From Cyclina sinensis (Eukaryota; Mollusca; Bivalvia; Venerida; Veneridae): DNA of 64,000 nt. A program made the translations under genes and the position numbers. This document shows, piece by piece, positions 33,834 to 44,960 of this stretch. Positions within the stretch are counted from its first letter, which is position 1. Each line of letters starts with the position of its first letter. The notes beneath the pieces were generated by a model. It had not been told where the DNA came from and searched no databases. It was given only the letters and a program-made list of their open reading frames with translations. The stretch is taken from positions 2,232,001 through 2,296,000 of the forward strand of contig JAAONU010000014.1 in the NCBI GenBank assembly GCA_012932295.1, in the 5' to 3' direction.

Positions 33834-35150
33834 ACTGCTTCTTATTTAGAACGACTATTTTGTATAGTTTTATGTTTGTTGTTGTTAACCTATAAATAAC
33901 TTGACAAACAGGGTGATTTTATTCTCAATTTAAAAAGAACCTAAAGAAAGAAATTTTCCAAAAAGGAAGAACAGCAAATCGGGGATAGAAATAAATATTT
34001 TCATCCTGTTTCTCTCTTTCTCTTTTCATGCTCTGTATTATCTTATATGTTCGCCACAAAATGGTTATTGTATTTATACATTCAAATGACGTATAGAATT
34101 GAAGAATGGAATTATGAAATATTGCTTGTGGGGCTGTAAATTCATCTGTTGTTTACATGTTATGGCTTTGTCAGAAAATATTATGCATTAACCATTGCGT
34201 CCATATGCAAATGTCTGTCTGCGTAATATGTAGCTTATTCAGTGGAAGCTTTAGATGATATTTAGATAAGTTTCATGTCTAGATTCATCCGACTTTAATA
34301 TACTTGATGCAATTTTAATTAAAAGATAGACTGAAAGTAGTCCAACTAATCTCACTTGTTGAAAAGACATCGAGAAAATTTTTGATACGCGATGTCTTTT
34401 TCCAAGCCCAACCACAAGTTGCATTCTTATGCACTGAAAATGCCCAATTTGTAGTCGTTGGGAGCGATAACTTGCATACTTTGGGAGAAATGACCAAAAT
34501 TACCTTTTAGGGAAACAATTTTATACGAGTTTCCGAAATATCATTTTTCAATGAACAACTTAAGATATCAGAATTGACTTAAATTTCAATCGCAACGCTG
34601 GTCGCCTATAGAGGCGTCCATTTTGATTATATTTTGTATATAAAGTGGGTCAAAACGTCAACGCCAAATTAAATAGGCTAGACTTAATGTCGGAGTTAAA
34701 TTTTGAATTCAAAATGGTTTTCTTCACAAATTTCTACTATTTTCATATCTTATTCCCTATCTTTACACTCGTGTTTTTATTATCAATCAATTTCGTACAT
34801 GAAAATGAAAAGAGGCAATTTCCCTTTTCTTTTCAAGTTTTCTTTTTTAGTTTGATAGCAAGTAAAACAAACAAGTGAAATCCCTTTATACAGAGAGCAG
34901 TCCAATATTCTCACAACCCTTTTCTAAATTCCCAACAAACATTTTTATGAAGAAATAAACAGAAAGTTTTCACTTCGTAATGCAATTAAATGCATATCAG
35001 TTACAAGGTTGGTGGTTTTATCTCCAAATTTAAACGTATACCAAACGACTTATAAACAAGAACAAGTACAAGATCCAGCTTAAGACATACTAGATTCCTT
35101 ACTTTTTGTAATTGCATTTGCAACGCTCAAAACAAAGAACTGTTTTAAAA

Positions 35151-35273
35151 AAATCTTTTAGTCTTTCAGTCAAATTAACTAAAGCAGTTCCCTTTGGCGC
35201 TCATTTGACGACAATCAAATTTCACGGTGTCAAACAACCTGTTATTCCGGTTGAATGTGGGAGTTATCTGTGA
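35151..35273 (+). other. Conserved open frame ending before AATAAA (possible 3' exon)
   Basis: The frame KKSFSLSVKLTKAVPFGAHL (with a further 21 codons, ...PVIPVECGSYL) ends in TGA at 35271 and is followed at 35287 by AATAAA. The copy at 63166 keeps frame, stop position and AATAAA; several differences are synonymous (AAA/AAG, CCC/CCT, TTG/TTA) and about seven change residues. It could be a terminal exon of a duplicated gene or part of an old repeat. No family recognised. Confidence 0.3.
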
Positions 35274-36180
35274 TTTTGTAAATTACAATAAATTGTCATT
35301 TAAAGTGGACCAACTTTTAACTCTGTTAAAAAGAATTTAGTGAATTTTCCTTCAAAAATAAATACATATATAGTTTTGAGATTTTCTTCCAAAATCAATA
35401 GTGTTGACTAATTTCATAACTTTCTGTTCGCACTATGATAATCAATCAATTTCATACATGATAAGGGAAAAAGGAAGCAATGTCTTTTTGTGTTTTTTCT
35501 CTCCTGTTTCTTTTGAAGAATTAAACAAAAAGTATTAGCTGTACCTATCAGTAAGAAGTTTAGTGATTCTATCTCCAAATTTAAAGTAATAACAAAAGAA
35601 AGAACGACTTACAAAAAAGAACAGGAACAAGATCTTGCTTAAGACATGCTAGATTGTGTAATGTCTGAATGGTTTGTTGCTATGGCTATCAACCAATATT
35701 CCACGCTATTTCTTCCCTTTAGTATCTGATCACCACTTAGCATATCTATGTTTAAACCAATATAGTGCCTTAATATATTTTCATTCACATAAATATAATC
35801 TGGCCTCTCTGCAAATCGCATTGGTTAGGCCCAAAACAAAGACTAAATAACTGTTCCTCTACATTAAGGTTCACTTGCAAAATAACATACTTTTCTCTTC
35901 TAAAACATATTTTGTGTTTCAATTCTATACTTAAAAAGTCTTATTTTTAACAAATAACAGCAACAGTCATGAATTCCCTGCCTTCTTCGAGTATCACTAA
36001 GACGAAGAGCCTAAATTCAAATGCCATTTGGAATATATGCGACCGTTTTTGGATATTAAAATCAGTATTAGGAAAAAGGTCGACTATCTATATGTAAAGA
36101 AGATAGTAGGATGTTGGTTTAAGTTCATCCATATGTCGATTCTAAGAAGGCGTTTGGAGAACACAAAATTTGCCTTAAAG

Positions 36181-36252
36181 TTGGTAGCGCGGCTGAGCGG
36201 TCTTTGGAACAGTTTCCAAGCACCATTGGGTTCAAATTTCAACGTTCTGAAG
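36181..36252 (+). pseudogene. Type-II tRNA relic
   Basis: GGTAGCGCGGCTGAGCGGTC, then TTTCCAAGCACC, then GGGTTCAAATTTCAACG. One of the better-preserved members of this relic family, still without a foldable anticodon arm. Confidence 0.55.
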
Positions 36253-37140
36253 ACGTTTGCGTTAAAATCATACATGTATTAAGAAGAAAATTTTAATGCA
36301 TTGCACATTTCGAAATTATTACTTGAACTAGACAGAAACTTGTGCAAGCAAGAGCTTAAAATGATAAAAGTTCTCAATATTCTTACTCTAAACATGTCAT
36401 GCTTTTAATGATATTTACTGGCATTTTTCGATATGGTGTGTGATCAGTTAAGTTCAGTTATATCAATAAAACTTTTGATCCCAAGTTTAGCCTTTGGAGG
36501 CATGCTTATTTGTAAAATGAATTACTTGTATAAGCTTTAACATATTTTGTAATTCAGCTGAAACACTTATGCCTCCTTAGATATTTAAATCTATTATGTA
36601 ATGCAGTTTTGCTTAGGAGAGACAAACTTAAAAACTTCGTCCTACTTATCCAAAACGGTGTGCCCCATTCGAAGAGCAGACAGAAACATCCTGTTAAAAC
36701 AACAGCAATTACTGAATAAAGCTGATCCGCATCCTTTTGAAGAGATAAATGTTGTTATAGGATATGTGCTCGAGGTCGCCATGTATTGAATGGTAAATGA
36801 CTCTTATCAATAAGAATTTGCTAAAGCTGCTGAACCTCGAATGACCAAGTTTTAATTTGTTTCAATTACACTTTTGAAAAAAGGCAAGAAGGATGTTTCC
36901 TGGGTGACACCCATTATCTAAAGAGTAAAATGTTGCATTTATTTAACTTGTAAGAATATGTTTTTCGTGAAGAATCAAACACACATAGTTTTCAGAGTTT
37001 CTTATGTCTGTTTTTAGTTCTATGTTTGTAGAAGACAATAATTCGATTATTTTGTAAATTTTTGCTAATTTTTGCAATATCAATAGCTTTGTCTTTAAAA
37101 AAATCTTTTTAAGATGCCAATGTTCCGAGCTTTTCTTAAT

Positions 37141-37348
37141 TTTAAACAAGTCAGCTGTTTGAACTGATGTCCATCCGATTTCTTCTGACTGTCTATCATC
37201 GCAAACTGTGTTTAAACTAAAGCAGAGAATAATCAGTGCTCACGCAGAGAGGAGGCCGATAAAGCAGATTTCGCAGGGACCGCCGATATGGCTATACCCC
37301 GTGATAGATTTATATAAAAATATATATATGTCAAAACTGTGATAAATA
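37141..37348. other. Spacer without recognised gene
   Basis: Short interval with a relatively GC-rich patch (GAGAGGAGGCCGATAAAGC) near 37246; nothing identifiable. Confidence 0.35.
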
Positions 37349-38026
37349 TGGAGCCCCTAAAGTGACATGATACACACTTTTTTGTTGTTGTTACGTTTAT
37401 TTTATTGCGTTTAGATGAAATCTTTTTTTCGTTATAACGAAATATTAATAAGATTTCGTTTAAACGAAATAAGATTTAAATAATATTGAAATAAGATTTC
37501 GTAAAAACGAATTAGTATTTCGTTTAAACGAAATAAGATTTCGTTTTAACGAAAAAAGATTACGTTTTAAAGAATTAATATTTCGAAATAAGATATCATT
37601 TAAAAGAATCAATATTTTGAAATTAAATTTCTTTTAAACGAGTTAACTTTACGTTTTAACGATTAAACAACATTTCGTTTAATTGATTTGTTAACTCGTT
37701 AAAAAGAAATCTTATTCACATTTCATTTAAACAAAATAAGGTTTCGTTATAATGAAATAAGATTTCTTTATAATCGAAATAATAATTCGTTTGAACTAAA
37801 TCTTATTTCATTTAAACGAATGCTATTTCGTTTACACGACAACTTATTTCGTTTACATGACAACTTATTTCGTTTAAATGAATTATTATTTGGTTTAAAC
37901 AAAATATTATTTCGTTTAAACGAATTACTATTTCGTTTTAACGAAATCTTAATTTTGTTTTAACATAATAAAATAAATATGATAACAACAAAAATAAGTG
38001 TGTATTATGTCACTTCAGGGGCTCCG
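37349..38026. mobile_element. TA-flanked inverted-repeat element with palindromic core
   Basis: Ends are inverted repeats of about 57 bp (GGAGCCCCTAAAGTGACATG on the left, matched by the reverse complement of CACTTCAGGGGCTCC on the right). Both sides have TA (37347-37348 and 38027-38028), a possible TA target duplication as in Tc1/mariner-type MITEs. The interior (about 37420-37960) consists of diverged copies of TTTCGTTTAAACGAAAT in alternating orientation. No transposase frame exists. The whole element could fold into a long, branched hairpin. Confidence 0.8.
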
Positions 38027-38028
38027 TA

Positions 38029-39176
38029 GATAAAATAGTACAAATCTATTCATGATACATGTACATTTCAAGGATCTTTGATAGATATTATTCAAACGCG
38101 TATAACAGTGTAAATGATATGTAAACTATTATAAAACTCTTGCAATTAATCACATCATGCTTTATTATAAGATAATATTGTAGAGAAAACTTGAGAATTT
38201 ATGTTCACATAATTTCTATTTCGTGCTGTAAAGGTTTCCGTTTTGAATATACTCTAGATAACAAACTGCATTTGACAAGAAAATAGGCAAACTGTGTATT
38301 TATGGCTGCTTTGTACATAGAGAGCTAAAATACCTTTCAGTGTATCAGTGTAAAACAATCTGATGTCTTGCAAATGGTTTCTTGGAAAATTAAGCTTGGT
38401 TATGTGTGGCCTGCATGACACTTATCAAATGGAGCGGTAATCGAATATTCAGTAATGAGCATTTAATGCATGTTTCTGTCAAAATTAAACTGTTCGTGCG
38501 ATTAAAATAGCAAATCGCTTAATCAAACATTCATTTCATCGTTCAAGCCGGGGCACGTAGCGTAGAAATACATTAGCGATCATCTCATATTACCATAAAG
38601 AAGTGTAAACAGGGAGAAAGTCGTATTCCTCTTAGAAGATATGCACTTCGATGTCTTTGAACCAGTCAGGTTGTATTTAAGAAAATATTACAAAGCAAGT
38701 CAGGTTGTATTTAAGAAAATATTACAAAGCAGTGGTAGATTGAATTCATTCGCATCTAAACCGTTCAAAGCTTTTAAATTACAAGAAAAAAGAAATATTC
38801 TCATATATATTTCTATTATATTTTTACAGCCACGATAATACATTAGGTTTACCTGGTATAATTTGAAATGTTAATATTTTCGAGATAAGTACTGTGTTTA
38901 AATTTACTTTTTTTCTAAATACTAACTGGACAATTAGTCTTAAGAGCGGCGAGATTCAGTATATTTGAAAATACTGGAAACTAGCGTCAAAGACCTCTCT
39001 GCCACGCCCATCAGACAAGTCATTATTGAACTTTCAAAAATTTCCTATTAGTTTCATTTAATTTAAACTAGCCGATCCTTTATTCATTTAATGATCTTAA
39101 TATCTGTATAAGACCGTAAATGTATCGTATATATATTTGATTTTAATGATAAAATCCGTATTAGGTCAGGCATATC
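38029..39176. other. Module-derived spacer
   Basis: Contains DNA related to 16990-17040 (GATGTCTTTGAACCAGTCAG), a 34-bp tandem repeat and no visible gene. An earlier tRNA relic seems to have decayed beyond recognition near 38732. Confidence 0.4.
38664..38731. repeat. Two perfect 34-bp tandem copies
   Basis: The unit containing AGTCAGGTTGTATTTAAGAA occurs twice without change. Confidence 0.95.
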
Positions 39177-39560
39177 AGAACAGAACAGAACAGAACAGAT
39201 CTTTTATTATCTCAATACATGTTTAACATGCACATATGAGGAATGTACAATACATATCGTACAGATAAGAAAGTTTACGGTCTTTTTACGGACATGTTTT
39301 CCCCCAATATATCCTATTAAAGTCTTTTTAACATGCATACTCGTTAATTCCTTTTTAAGTCTATGTTCATCTTTACAAAGAGTCGAAATATAACCATTGC
39401 CTATTTTTGATATAACAGATGTGTTAACAAAACATCACACATTTACTTGCTTCAAAATTATTAATTTTATTGATTGTCATTTCTTAAATTTATTGTTATA
39501 CGAAATGTCCTATTGCAAAGAGATGTCGTGTATGTTTAGTATTTCCGATATATTGTGACA
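39177..39560 (-). mobile_element. 3' end of a non-LTR retrotransposon (antisense)
   Basis: CAGAACAGAACAGAACAGAT followed by CTTTTATTATCTCAATACA is the form of a LINE 3' end with a short TCTGT-type tail, read on the minus strand. Assigned by analogy with invertebrate CR1/Jockey-like tails; no coding part recognised. The inner boundary is approximate. Confidence 0.45.
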
Positions 39561-39774
39561 TTTAATTTGGAATTATTTTCTTGGCGGATAATTTATAAGA
39601 GCCTTTTTAGTATAGTTCAAATAAATATAGATATGATAAGACTCATATATGGTTGTTCTGGTCATGTTGAATCTGACATCCTTTATTTAATATTTCATAT
39701 AAACTTTTATTCAACTTGTCCAGGAATAATGTTATTAAGCCAGTCTATGGCCATTTTCTTTTTGGAAGTGTGAA

Positions 39775-40215
39775 CATCCTCGATTGCTCAACTGGCTACC
39801 GATCAACAAACGTGTAGACCAGATTGTTCTGGGTCATGTGTTTAAGGTGAAATAAGGTTTGGTCCCAGACTATTTGGGGCAACATTTTGTTTCACGGGCA
39901 TCTGTTCATTCATATAGGACCAGGTCAACTCAAAAAGGTGTATTTGCTATCCCAAAAGGGTTTTGATCAAGGCCATTATGTTACATAGAGAGTTCATCAT
40001 GGAACAATTTACTATCCTCGATTACACAGATTGATAAATTGTCTGTTTTTAAACGATCAGTAAACCACCAGCACAAAGGACCACAATGGAAATATGGGTT
40101 TACGCATTTTTGTCTTATCCTTGGTGATGGTGTACATGTCATGGTATATTTATTATCACGTATGTGATATTTTTGTATATTTTACATGTTGTAAATGTCC
40201 GCATTCCTAGCTGAA
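39775..40215 (+). pseudogene. CR1/Jockey-like LINE, C-terminal end of reverse transcriptase ORF
   Basis: The frame from 39775 reads HPRLLNWLPINKRVDQIVLG, then an in-frame TAA, then GLVPDYLGQHF and RASVHSYRTRSTQKG, with a further stop at 39964. The pattern LxWLPIxKRVDxIxLxHxFKxKxGLxPxYL...HSYxTR is the familiar C-terminal end of CR1-like LINE proteins. After this the frame decays, and the element ends in AAATAAATCTACC running into the CCTA-rich tail. It is a 5'-truncated, dead copy. Confidence 0.7.
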
Positions 40216-40308
40216 ATAAATCTACCTACCTACCCTACCCTACCTACCTACCTACCTACCCCCTACCCTACCCTACCCTACCCTACCTACCTACCTACCT
40301 AACCTACC
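40216..40308. repeat. (CCTA)n microsatellite, left half
   Basis: CTACC/CCTA units that probably grew from the LINE tail. Interrupted by the 4.5-kb element; the same repeat resumes at 44848. Confidence 0.9.
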
Positions 40309-41077
40309 TACCCAGCAAACATGTTCATATGGGTCTCATTAGGGCAGCATCCTGGCAAGCCCATATGTGTTTGCCCATACAGAACATATATGGGACCCAT
40401 ATGAACACACCCATATGTTTGTGCTCAAAATGGGCCCATAAGGGTCTAATATACTAATTAATATCAAAAACAGATTAAAAATGTATTTAGAAGTTTAATA
40501 TAACATTCCAAATGTATTTGGGTATGCCCATCCTGTACCCATTAGAGACCCATATAAAAAATCATGTGTTTGTTCCCATAATGGGCCCATGAGGGTCCCA
40601 TGTACACCTTTATTCTGCAATTTGCAAAGGGAGCAAAAATGCATTTAAACATTAATTATAATACGCCTGATTTAAATCACAAAAAAGTTCAAGTTAAAAT
40701 AGTCAGATAAATCTGGAAGCTTTTTCAATGTATCACTGTAATAAATTATAATAAATAAACAGAAATAAATCGAAATTGAATAAAAATCGTTAGTTTTGAA
40801 AACTGGCGTTTAAATTGCGCGCGCAACTGATGCAAAGAAACTTGGTGGGTGAGAACAAACAGTGTGTTTTATTAACAGGTATTTTTTTTGTTCATAAACA
40901 AGCTTGCAGATAACCTAGATCTGGCATCATTGTCGTTTTCTTCCAATAATATAGTGTTGAAATTAGTATTCCATTGCATTTATGTCCATTTGAAACATAC
41001 AGATTCCATTTGTCGTATATTTTCGCGATATAAATTCAGCTAAATTTGATTCAAATTCGGAGTAGAGGACTCTTGTG

Positions 41078-41260
41078 ATAAGATACGATAAGATTTTATT
41101 CATGCCATTTTGTCCAAAATTATATACAGTATAAAAGACAACATATCACCATCTAGGCTAGTAATAGTGATTTATATAAGCTCTCAAGCTTTCTTCAGAA
41201 TCAATCGTTAAATAAATGACAAAGCTTAGTAAGTAGTACCATTAATGGAACAGATCTCGG
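41078..41260 (-). mobile_element. Possible LINE 3'-tail fragment
   Basis: GATAAGATACGATAAGATTT followed by TATTCATGCC resembles an antisense LINE end with a short repeated tail. Weak. Confidence 0.3.
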
Positions 41261-41347
41261 TTGTAAACATTTAGATGTATCAATTTTGAGTAGACATTGT
41301 TGTTTGCATTTTTCTTATGTAAATGTATTTAAAACATTATATTACAG

Positions 41348-42685
41348 TGTGGAGCCCAAGGATTTTCATCCTGCTGGAATAATGCAAGAAATACTCAAAC
41401 GACAGACTTCTGTATAGTTGTTTTTGACACAGAACCAGGATGGGGCAGCGGTGATTTTTCTGACTCTGAGTGAGCTGCCAGGGTAAAAGTGTACACCCAG
41501 ACGACCGTTGAGGAGATAGATAAGTTCAACTCTAAACTGGAGGATCAGACGACTCTTCCACTGTTGTGAGTATGTTTTTAATTATTTAAGTTAATGTCAT
41601 TACACTAAATAAATTACCTCTTTCATACCATATGCTAGTCTCAATATTTCGACTAAGGGTTTAATGGCTGAAATTGGATAGACCATTAATACAAAACAGC
41701 ACGATATTCATCTTTTCGAGAACAGTTACTTGGACCTATCATATGCGCAGTTGAATGTGTATTTATAAAATAGACAGTCACACCGTCTTTGTTTGACATT
41801 AATTTTGACGGATAACAACAGTTGAGATTTGCACTGAATAAACTTTGAGTGCATTAGCCGAAGTTGTTATTCTGCTAAATAACTACAGAATGATGTGGCT
41901 AAGGTCAAGGTTACAGCGACTTGGAACCATCAATGTTTTGGACTAGACTGAAAATGTATATAATAGAGTGCCTGGCCCAACAAAAAGGCGTTAGGGAGGG
42001 CATATATGTTTTACTAAATTATCTAGTTCATTTAAATTCTAACATGTAAATATTGATATTTAATTCTGTTATAGGAGATACCTAGCTGTCAGACTGGTGG
42101 CCATTATGCCCAAGACACAGTCAACAGAACAATGAAAACTTTCTTAGACACAGATTGGTAGACTCTGTAATTACAAGGGTCTGATAGAGGAAGAAACTAG
42201 AGGGCATTAATCTAAAAGGCATTATTTCTGTAAGTAATTTTATCGTTGAAAGCAGTAAAATAATTTCATTTGAAGAAGAAGGTGTAACTAATTTGTCCAG
42301 TTTGATATCTGCCAACTTCTTCGCAGTGGAATAAGAACAATGTTTTGGCTTTTTTGCATTTTCACTGTTTACCTTATGGTAAAAAGCCTGTGTCCAAATA
42401 TGATTGTAGCAGCAATCAATATTGTCTAAGAAACATCACTTGATATCGATAATTTACCAAAACAACAAATTATATTTTATTTTTTTTATATTTTTTTTTA
42501 TGTTCGTAATGAAAAATACTGAGGTTTTCTAAAATTCACAATACTAATTGAGAACATAATCTTTATTTTTTATTAGGTTGTCTCCACATGAATCCCATAA
42601 TGTGAGCAGCAAAAACATTAAGGACATTTTACCAAGTGGCTTGGTGGAAAATGTGTCTGAGATGGTGGGAGAAAAGCCTAAATAA
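41348..42685 (+). pseudogene. Decayed three-exon gene resembling DUF4806 proteins
   Basis: Exon 1 (41348-41565): acceptor TTACAG; an in-frame TGA follows DSE; the end reads VEEIDKFNSKLEDQTTLPL before donor GTGAGT. Exon 2 (42075-42229): acceptor TTATAG, RYLAV, then after a frameshift TGGHYAQDTVNRTMKTFL, a stop, and in another frame KKLEGINLKGIIS before donor GTAAGT. Exon 3 (42577-42685): acceptor ATTAG, ending VSEMVGEKPK with TAA. The order (a length of residues ending in L-x-YL, then GG...V...MK.FL, then a lysine-rich KKLEGINLKGII end) is how I remember the DUF4806 domain. The stops and frameshifts make this copy dead. The match is by eye only. Confidence 0.5.
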
Positions 42686-44348
42686 AAAAAAAACACTGTT
42701 GCGACTGCTCCTGGAACACCACTGCTCCAAGCACGCCTGTCACACCTGGCATTCTAAACTAATTCGATTATTATTTGAGTTACATTAATATTTGTGGGAA
42801 ATTTCAATAACAGTTTAAAATGTTCGCTGACATACGTACAAATTGTTACCCTGTAGTCAATAGCCATTAGTTAAGAATCTTCAAATTCAAATGTCAGCTA
42901 AATAGTCTGACTTGATGTGCACAAAATTTCATGAATAGTGATTTAAAGTTTAGTTAACATTATTTTTTTAAAGTAAAAATTTGTGAGTATGTCTTGATGC
43001 TGTTAAGCCTTTTTACCTACATTGTCAGTGAAATTTCACTGTAAAGTCATCTGTGTATATACATGTATATTTTCATTGTTCTTTTAAAATGTATTATTTT
43101 GCATTAGCTGTTGTATATAATCAGTTTTATCTTTTTTGCTAATTAAATTACATAATGTAGAATTTTTTATTCATGTTAATGTTCGTCTACTTTGTATGTT
43201 AGTGCCAAGTAATTGTATTTTGCATATTATTTTAGTGTTTTAATCTACTTTTAGCTCTTAAATTCCACAGTCTAGTCATTATTATTGCTCATTTTCATTG
43301 TAATTTTAGAATGGTTTAGTCAATGTTATTGTTATAATATATTGATCTCGTATTATAGGTATGTCTTGTTTGTCAATGTGGTTTTACATTGCATGGTCAG
43401 TTACATAGATTACTACATAATATTATCTCAAAACTATTATATTTGACATGAAACCTGACAAACCAGAAAAAGTAGCATTCTTTAAAAGGTATTAATAGAC
43501 AATACAATATTTGTGTCATTCGTGAAATCTGTTGCAATATCTAGTTTGTAATACATTGTATTCTTAATAGACAATCAGAGTTACTGAGAGAAAATTAGCT
43601 ATCTGCACCTATATTTGTTTAAAGTGGTGCTCTTGTTTAACTTGGGCATAGTTTATGTTTATTTGACATAACGTATGTCTATTATTTGATGAATACTTAT
43701 GTTACAGCAACATTTTACAAACAGTATCTTGTACAGTGCATAATTTTGATATTTGTAATTCTATTTTTTATCGTTCATCATAGACAGAGGTATATAGAAT
43801 CTCTGATTAATTAACAGTTTGTAATAACTTGAGTATTTTGTTTGGATTTTAAAATAAGTAGGCACAAATGTTTTCATTACTAGACAAATTCACAGAAACA
43901 ATATGGGGTGTCAGGGTCACAGCTTGAAGTCAAAGATAATGAATTTGAACAGTTTTGCCATATTTCATAAAGATCTTGGGTATTTTTCAGTTGATTTTAT
44001 AATTATTTTGATTAATATATCACACAAAAGTCACAAATACAAAGCAAATTCAGATAATCCAAACTTGGTGTCACTCGTCAAGGTCAAATGTCAGAAAAAA
44101 CTTTTTTTCTGTATTTATTTACCTGTAAGTCTTTGGTTATTTTGAGGGATTTTTTTGTATAGTTGTATAATTCTTTGTTCATTATGTGACTGTATGGTTT
44201 ATAAGAAGAAACCCTTTTATGAACAATTGGTAGCAGTGACTGTTCAACACTGTTTGGCGGGGGATATGAATTCAACGGATTTGCTTATTCCAATGACTTT
44301 TAACAAGGTTCACTGTTTTCTTTTCAAGTTATTAAATGTTATCAATAC
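42686..44348. other. Interior of the 4.5-kb element, nothing identified
   Basis: AT-rich, many short frames on both strands, no motif recognised. Confidence 0.35.
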
Positions 44349-44559
44349 TTACCTTTGTTGATTTTGTGGAATTTGAATTATTTTAAGTTGTACAATATTA
44401 AGATGTGGTGACTGCAAGAAAATGAAAAACAAATGCTTGGACAGGTTCATGATTGGTTCAAGGATTACCATGGACAATTGTAGCATGCCTAGGGGTCTTA
44501 CACGCTGCCCATAAACAGGAACTGTCAAAACAAGGAACCCATCTAAGAAAAATATGTTA

Positions 44560-44836
44560 AAACAGGACCCATATCGGGGCCATATATTGCCCAGATATCT
44601 GAACAAGTGACCCATATAGGGCCCATATACTGCCCAGATGTCTGAACAAGGGACACATATAGGGCCCATATACTTCCCAGATGTCTAAAAAAGGGACCCA
44701 TATAGGGCCCATATAGCAAACCCATATGGCCCCCTCATGGTGCCCGGCTGCACATCCCATGTGGGCCCCACATGGGGTGCCCATATAGGACCTATATGGT
44801 TACCCAAATGGGGCCATCTGGGTCCCATATATTTTG
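44560..44836. repeat. Subterminal tandem repeats of the 4.5-kb element
   Basis: Three to four units of about 55 bp built on GGGCCCATATACTGCCCAGA and TGTCTGAACAAG. Related CCCATAT motifs lie at the left end (40330-40600) in the opposite sense. Three overlapping minus-strand frames rich in Met-Gly-Pro-Tyr are products of this repeat, not genes. Confidence 0.85.
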
Positions 44837-44847
44837 TTTGCTGGGTA

Positions 44848-44960
44848 CCTACATAACTACATAACCAACATAACCTACCTACCTACCTACCTATCCTACT
44901 TAACATACCTAACCTACCAACATAACCTACTTAGCTAGCTACCTACCTATCTGCATATTC
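44848..44960. repeat. (CCTA)n microsatellite, right half
   Basis: CCTACATAAC and CTACCTAC units continuing the repeat at 40216. Confidence 0.85.

Larger units (their letters stand above)
25974..34345. repeat. ~8.4-kb tandem duplication, copy 2
   Basis: Copy of 17544-25973 with local changes: a 231-bp internal tandem duplication (28376-28837), a TA-repeat expansion (30468-30531) with about 0.2 kb of extra DNA after it, and loss of about 0.5 kb after the Leu pseudogene. It ends at AGACTGAAAGTAGTCCAAC (about 34328), where copy 1 ends before its junction. Confidence 0.85.
33834..37140. repeat. Downstream block, paralogous to 61767-64000
   Basis: Shares with the right end of the window, in the same order: the 280-bp block, AAAACGTCAACGCCAAATTA, the exon-like frame at 35151, a damaged minus-strand frame (RFAERP, near 35820, against RFVERP near 62900), AAAACTTCGTCC, and TGGTAAATGACT. 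This copy has extra DNA, including a 130-bp block and tRNA relic at 36000-36250. Remaining spacer shows no supported gene. Confidence 0.75.
40309..44847. mobile_element. 4.5-kb DNA element with TACCCAGCAAAC termini
   Basis: The left end TACCCAGCAAACATG and the right end GTTTGCTGGGTA are inverted. Both ends are followed inward by CATATGGG/CCCATAT-rich subterminal repeats (left to about 40600, right from about 44560). The flanks are one CCTA microsatellite, so the element seems to have inserted into it; the repeat hides the target duplication. No transposase was recognised. Inside lie a LINE-tail-like piece (41078) and a decayed spliced gene (41348-42685). The superfamily is not assigned. Confidence 0.65.

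Noticed and set aside
37420..37960. CRISPR-like array
   Set aside because: The units are diverged palindromes without regular spacers, enclosed by inverted termini with TA; the context is eukaryotic.
40216..40308. Telomeric or centromeric repeat
   Set aside because: CCTA units are irregular and follow a LINE 3' end; they do not match the TTAGGG telomere repeat.
44349..44784. Three overlapping Met-Gly-Pro-Tyr-rich frames
   Set aside because: Products of the subterminal tandem repeat of the 4.5-kb element; similar frames appear in several phases.
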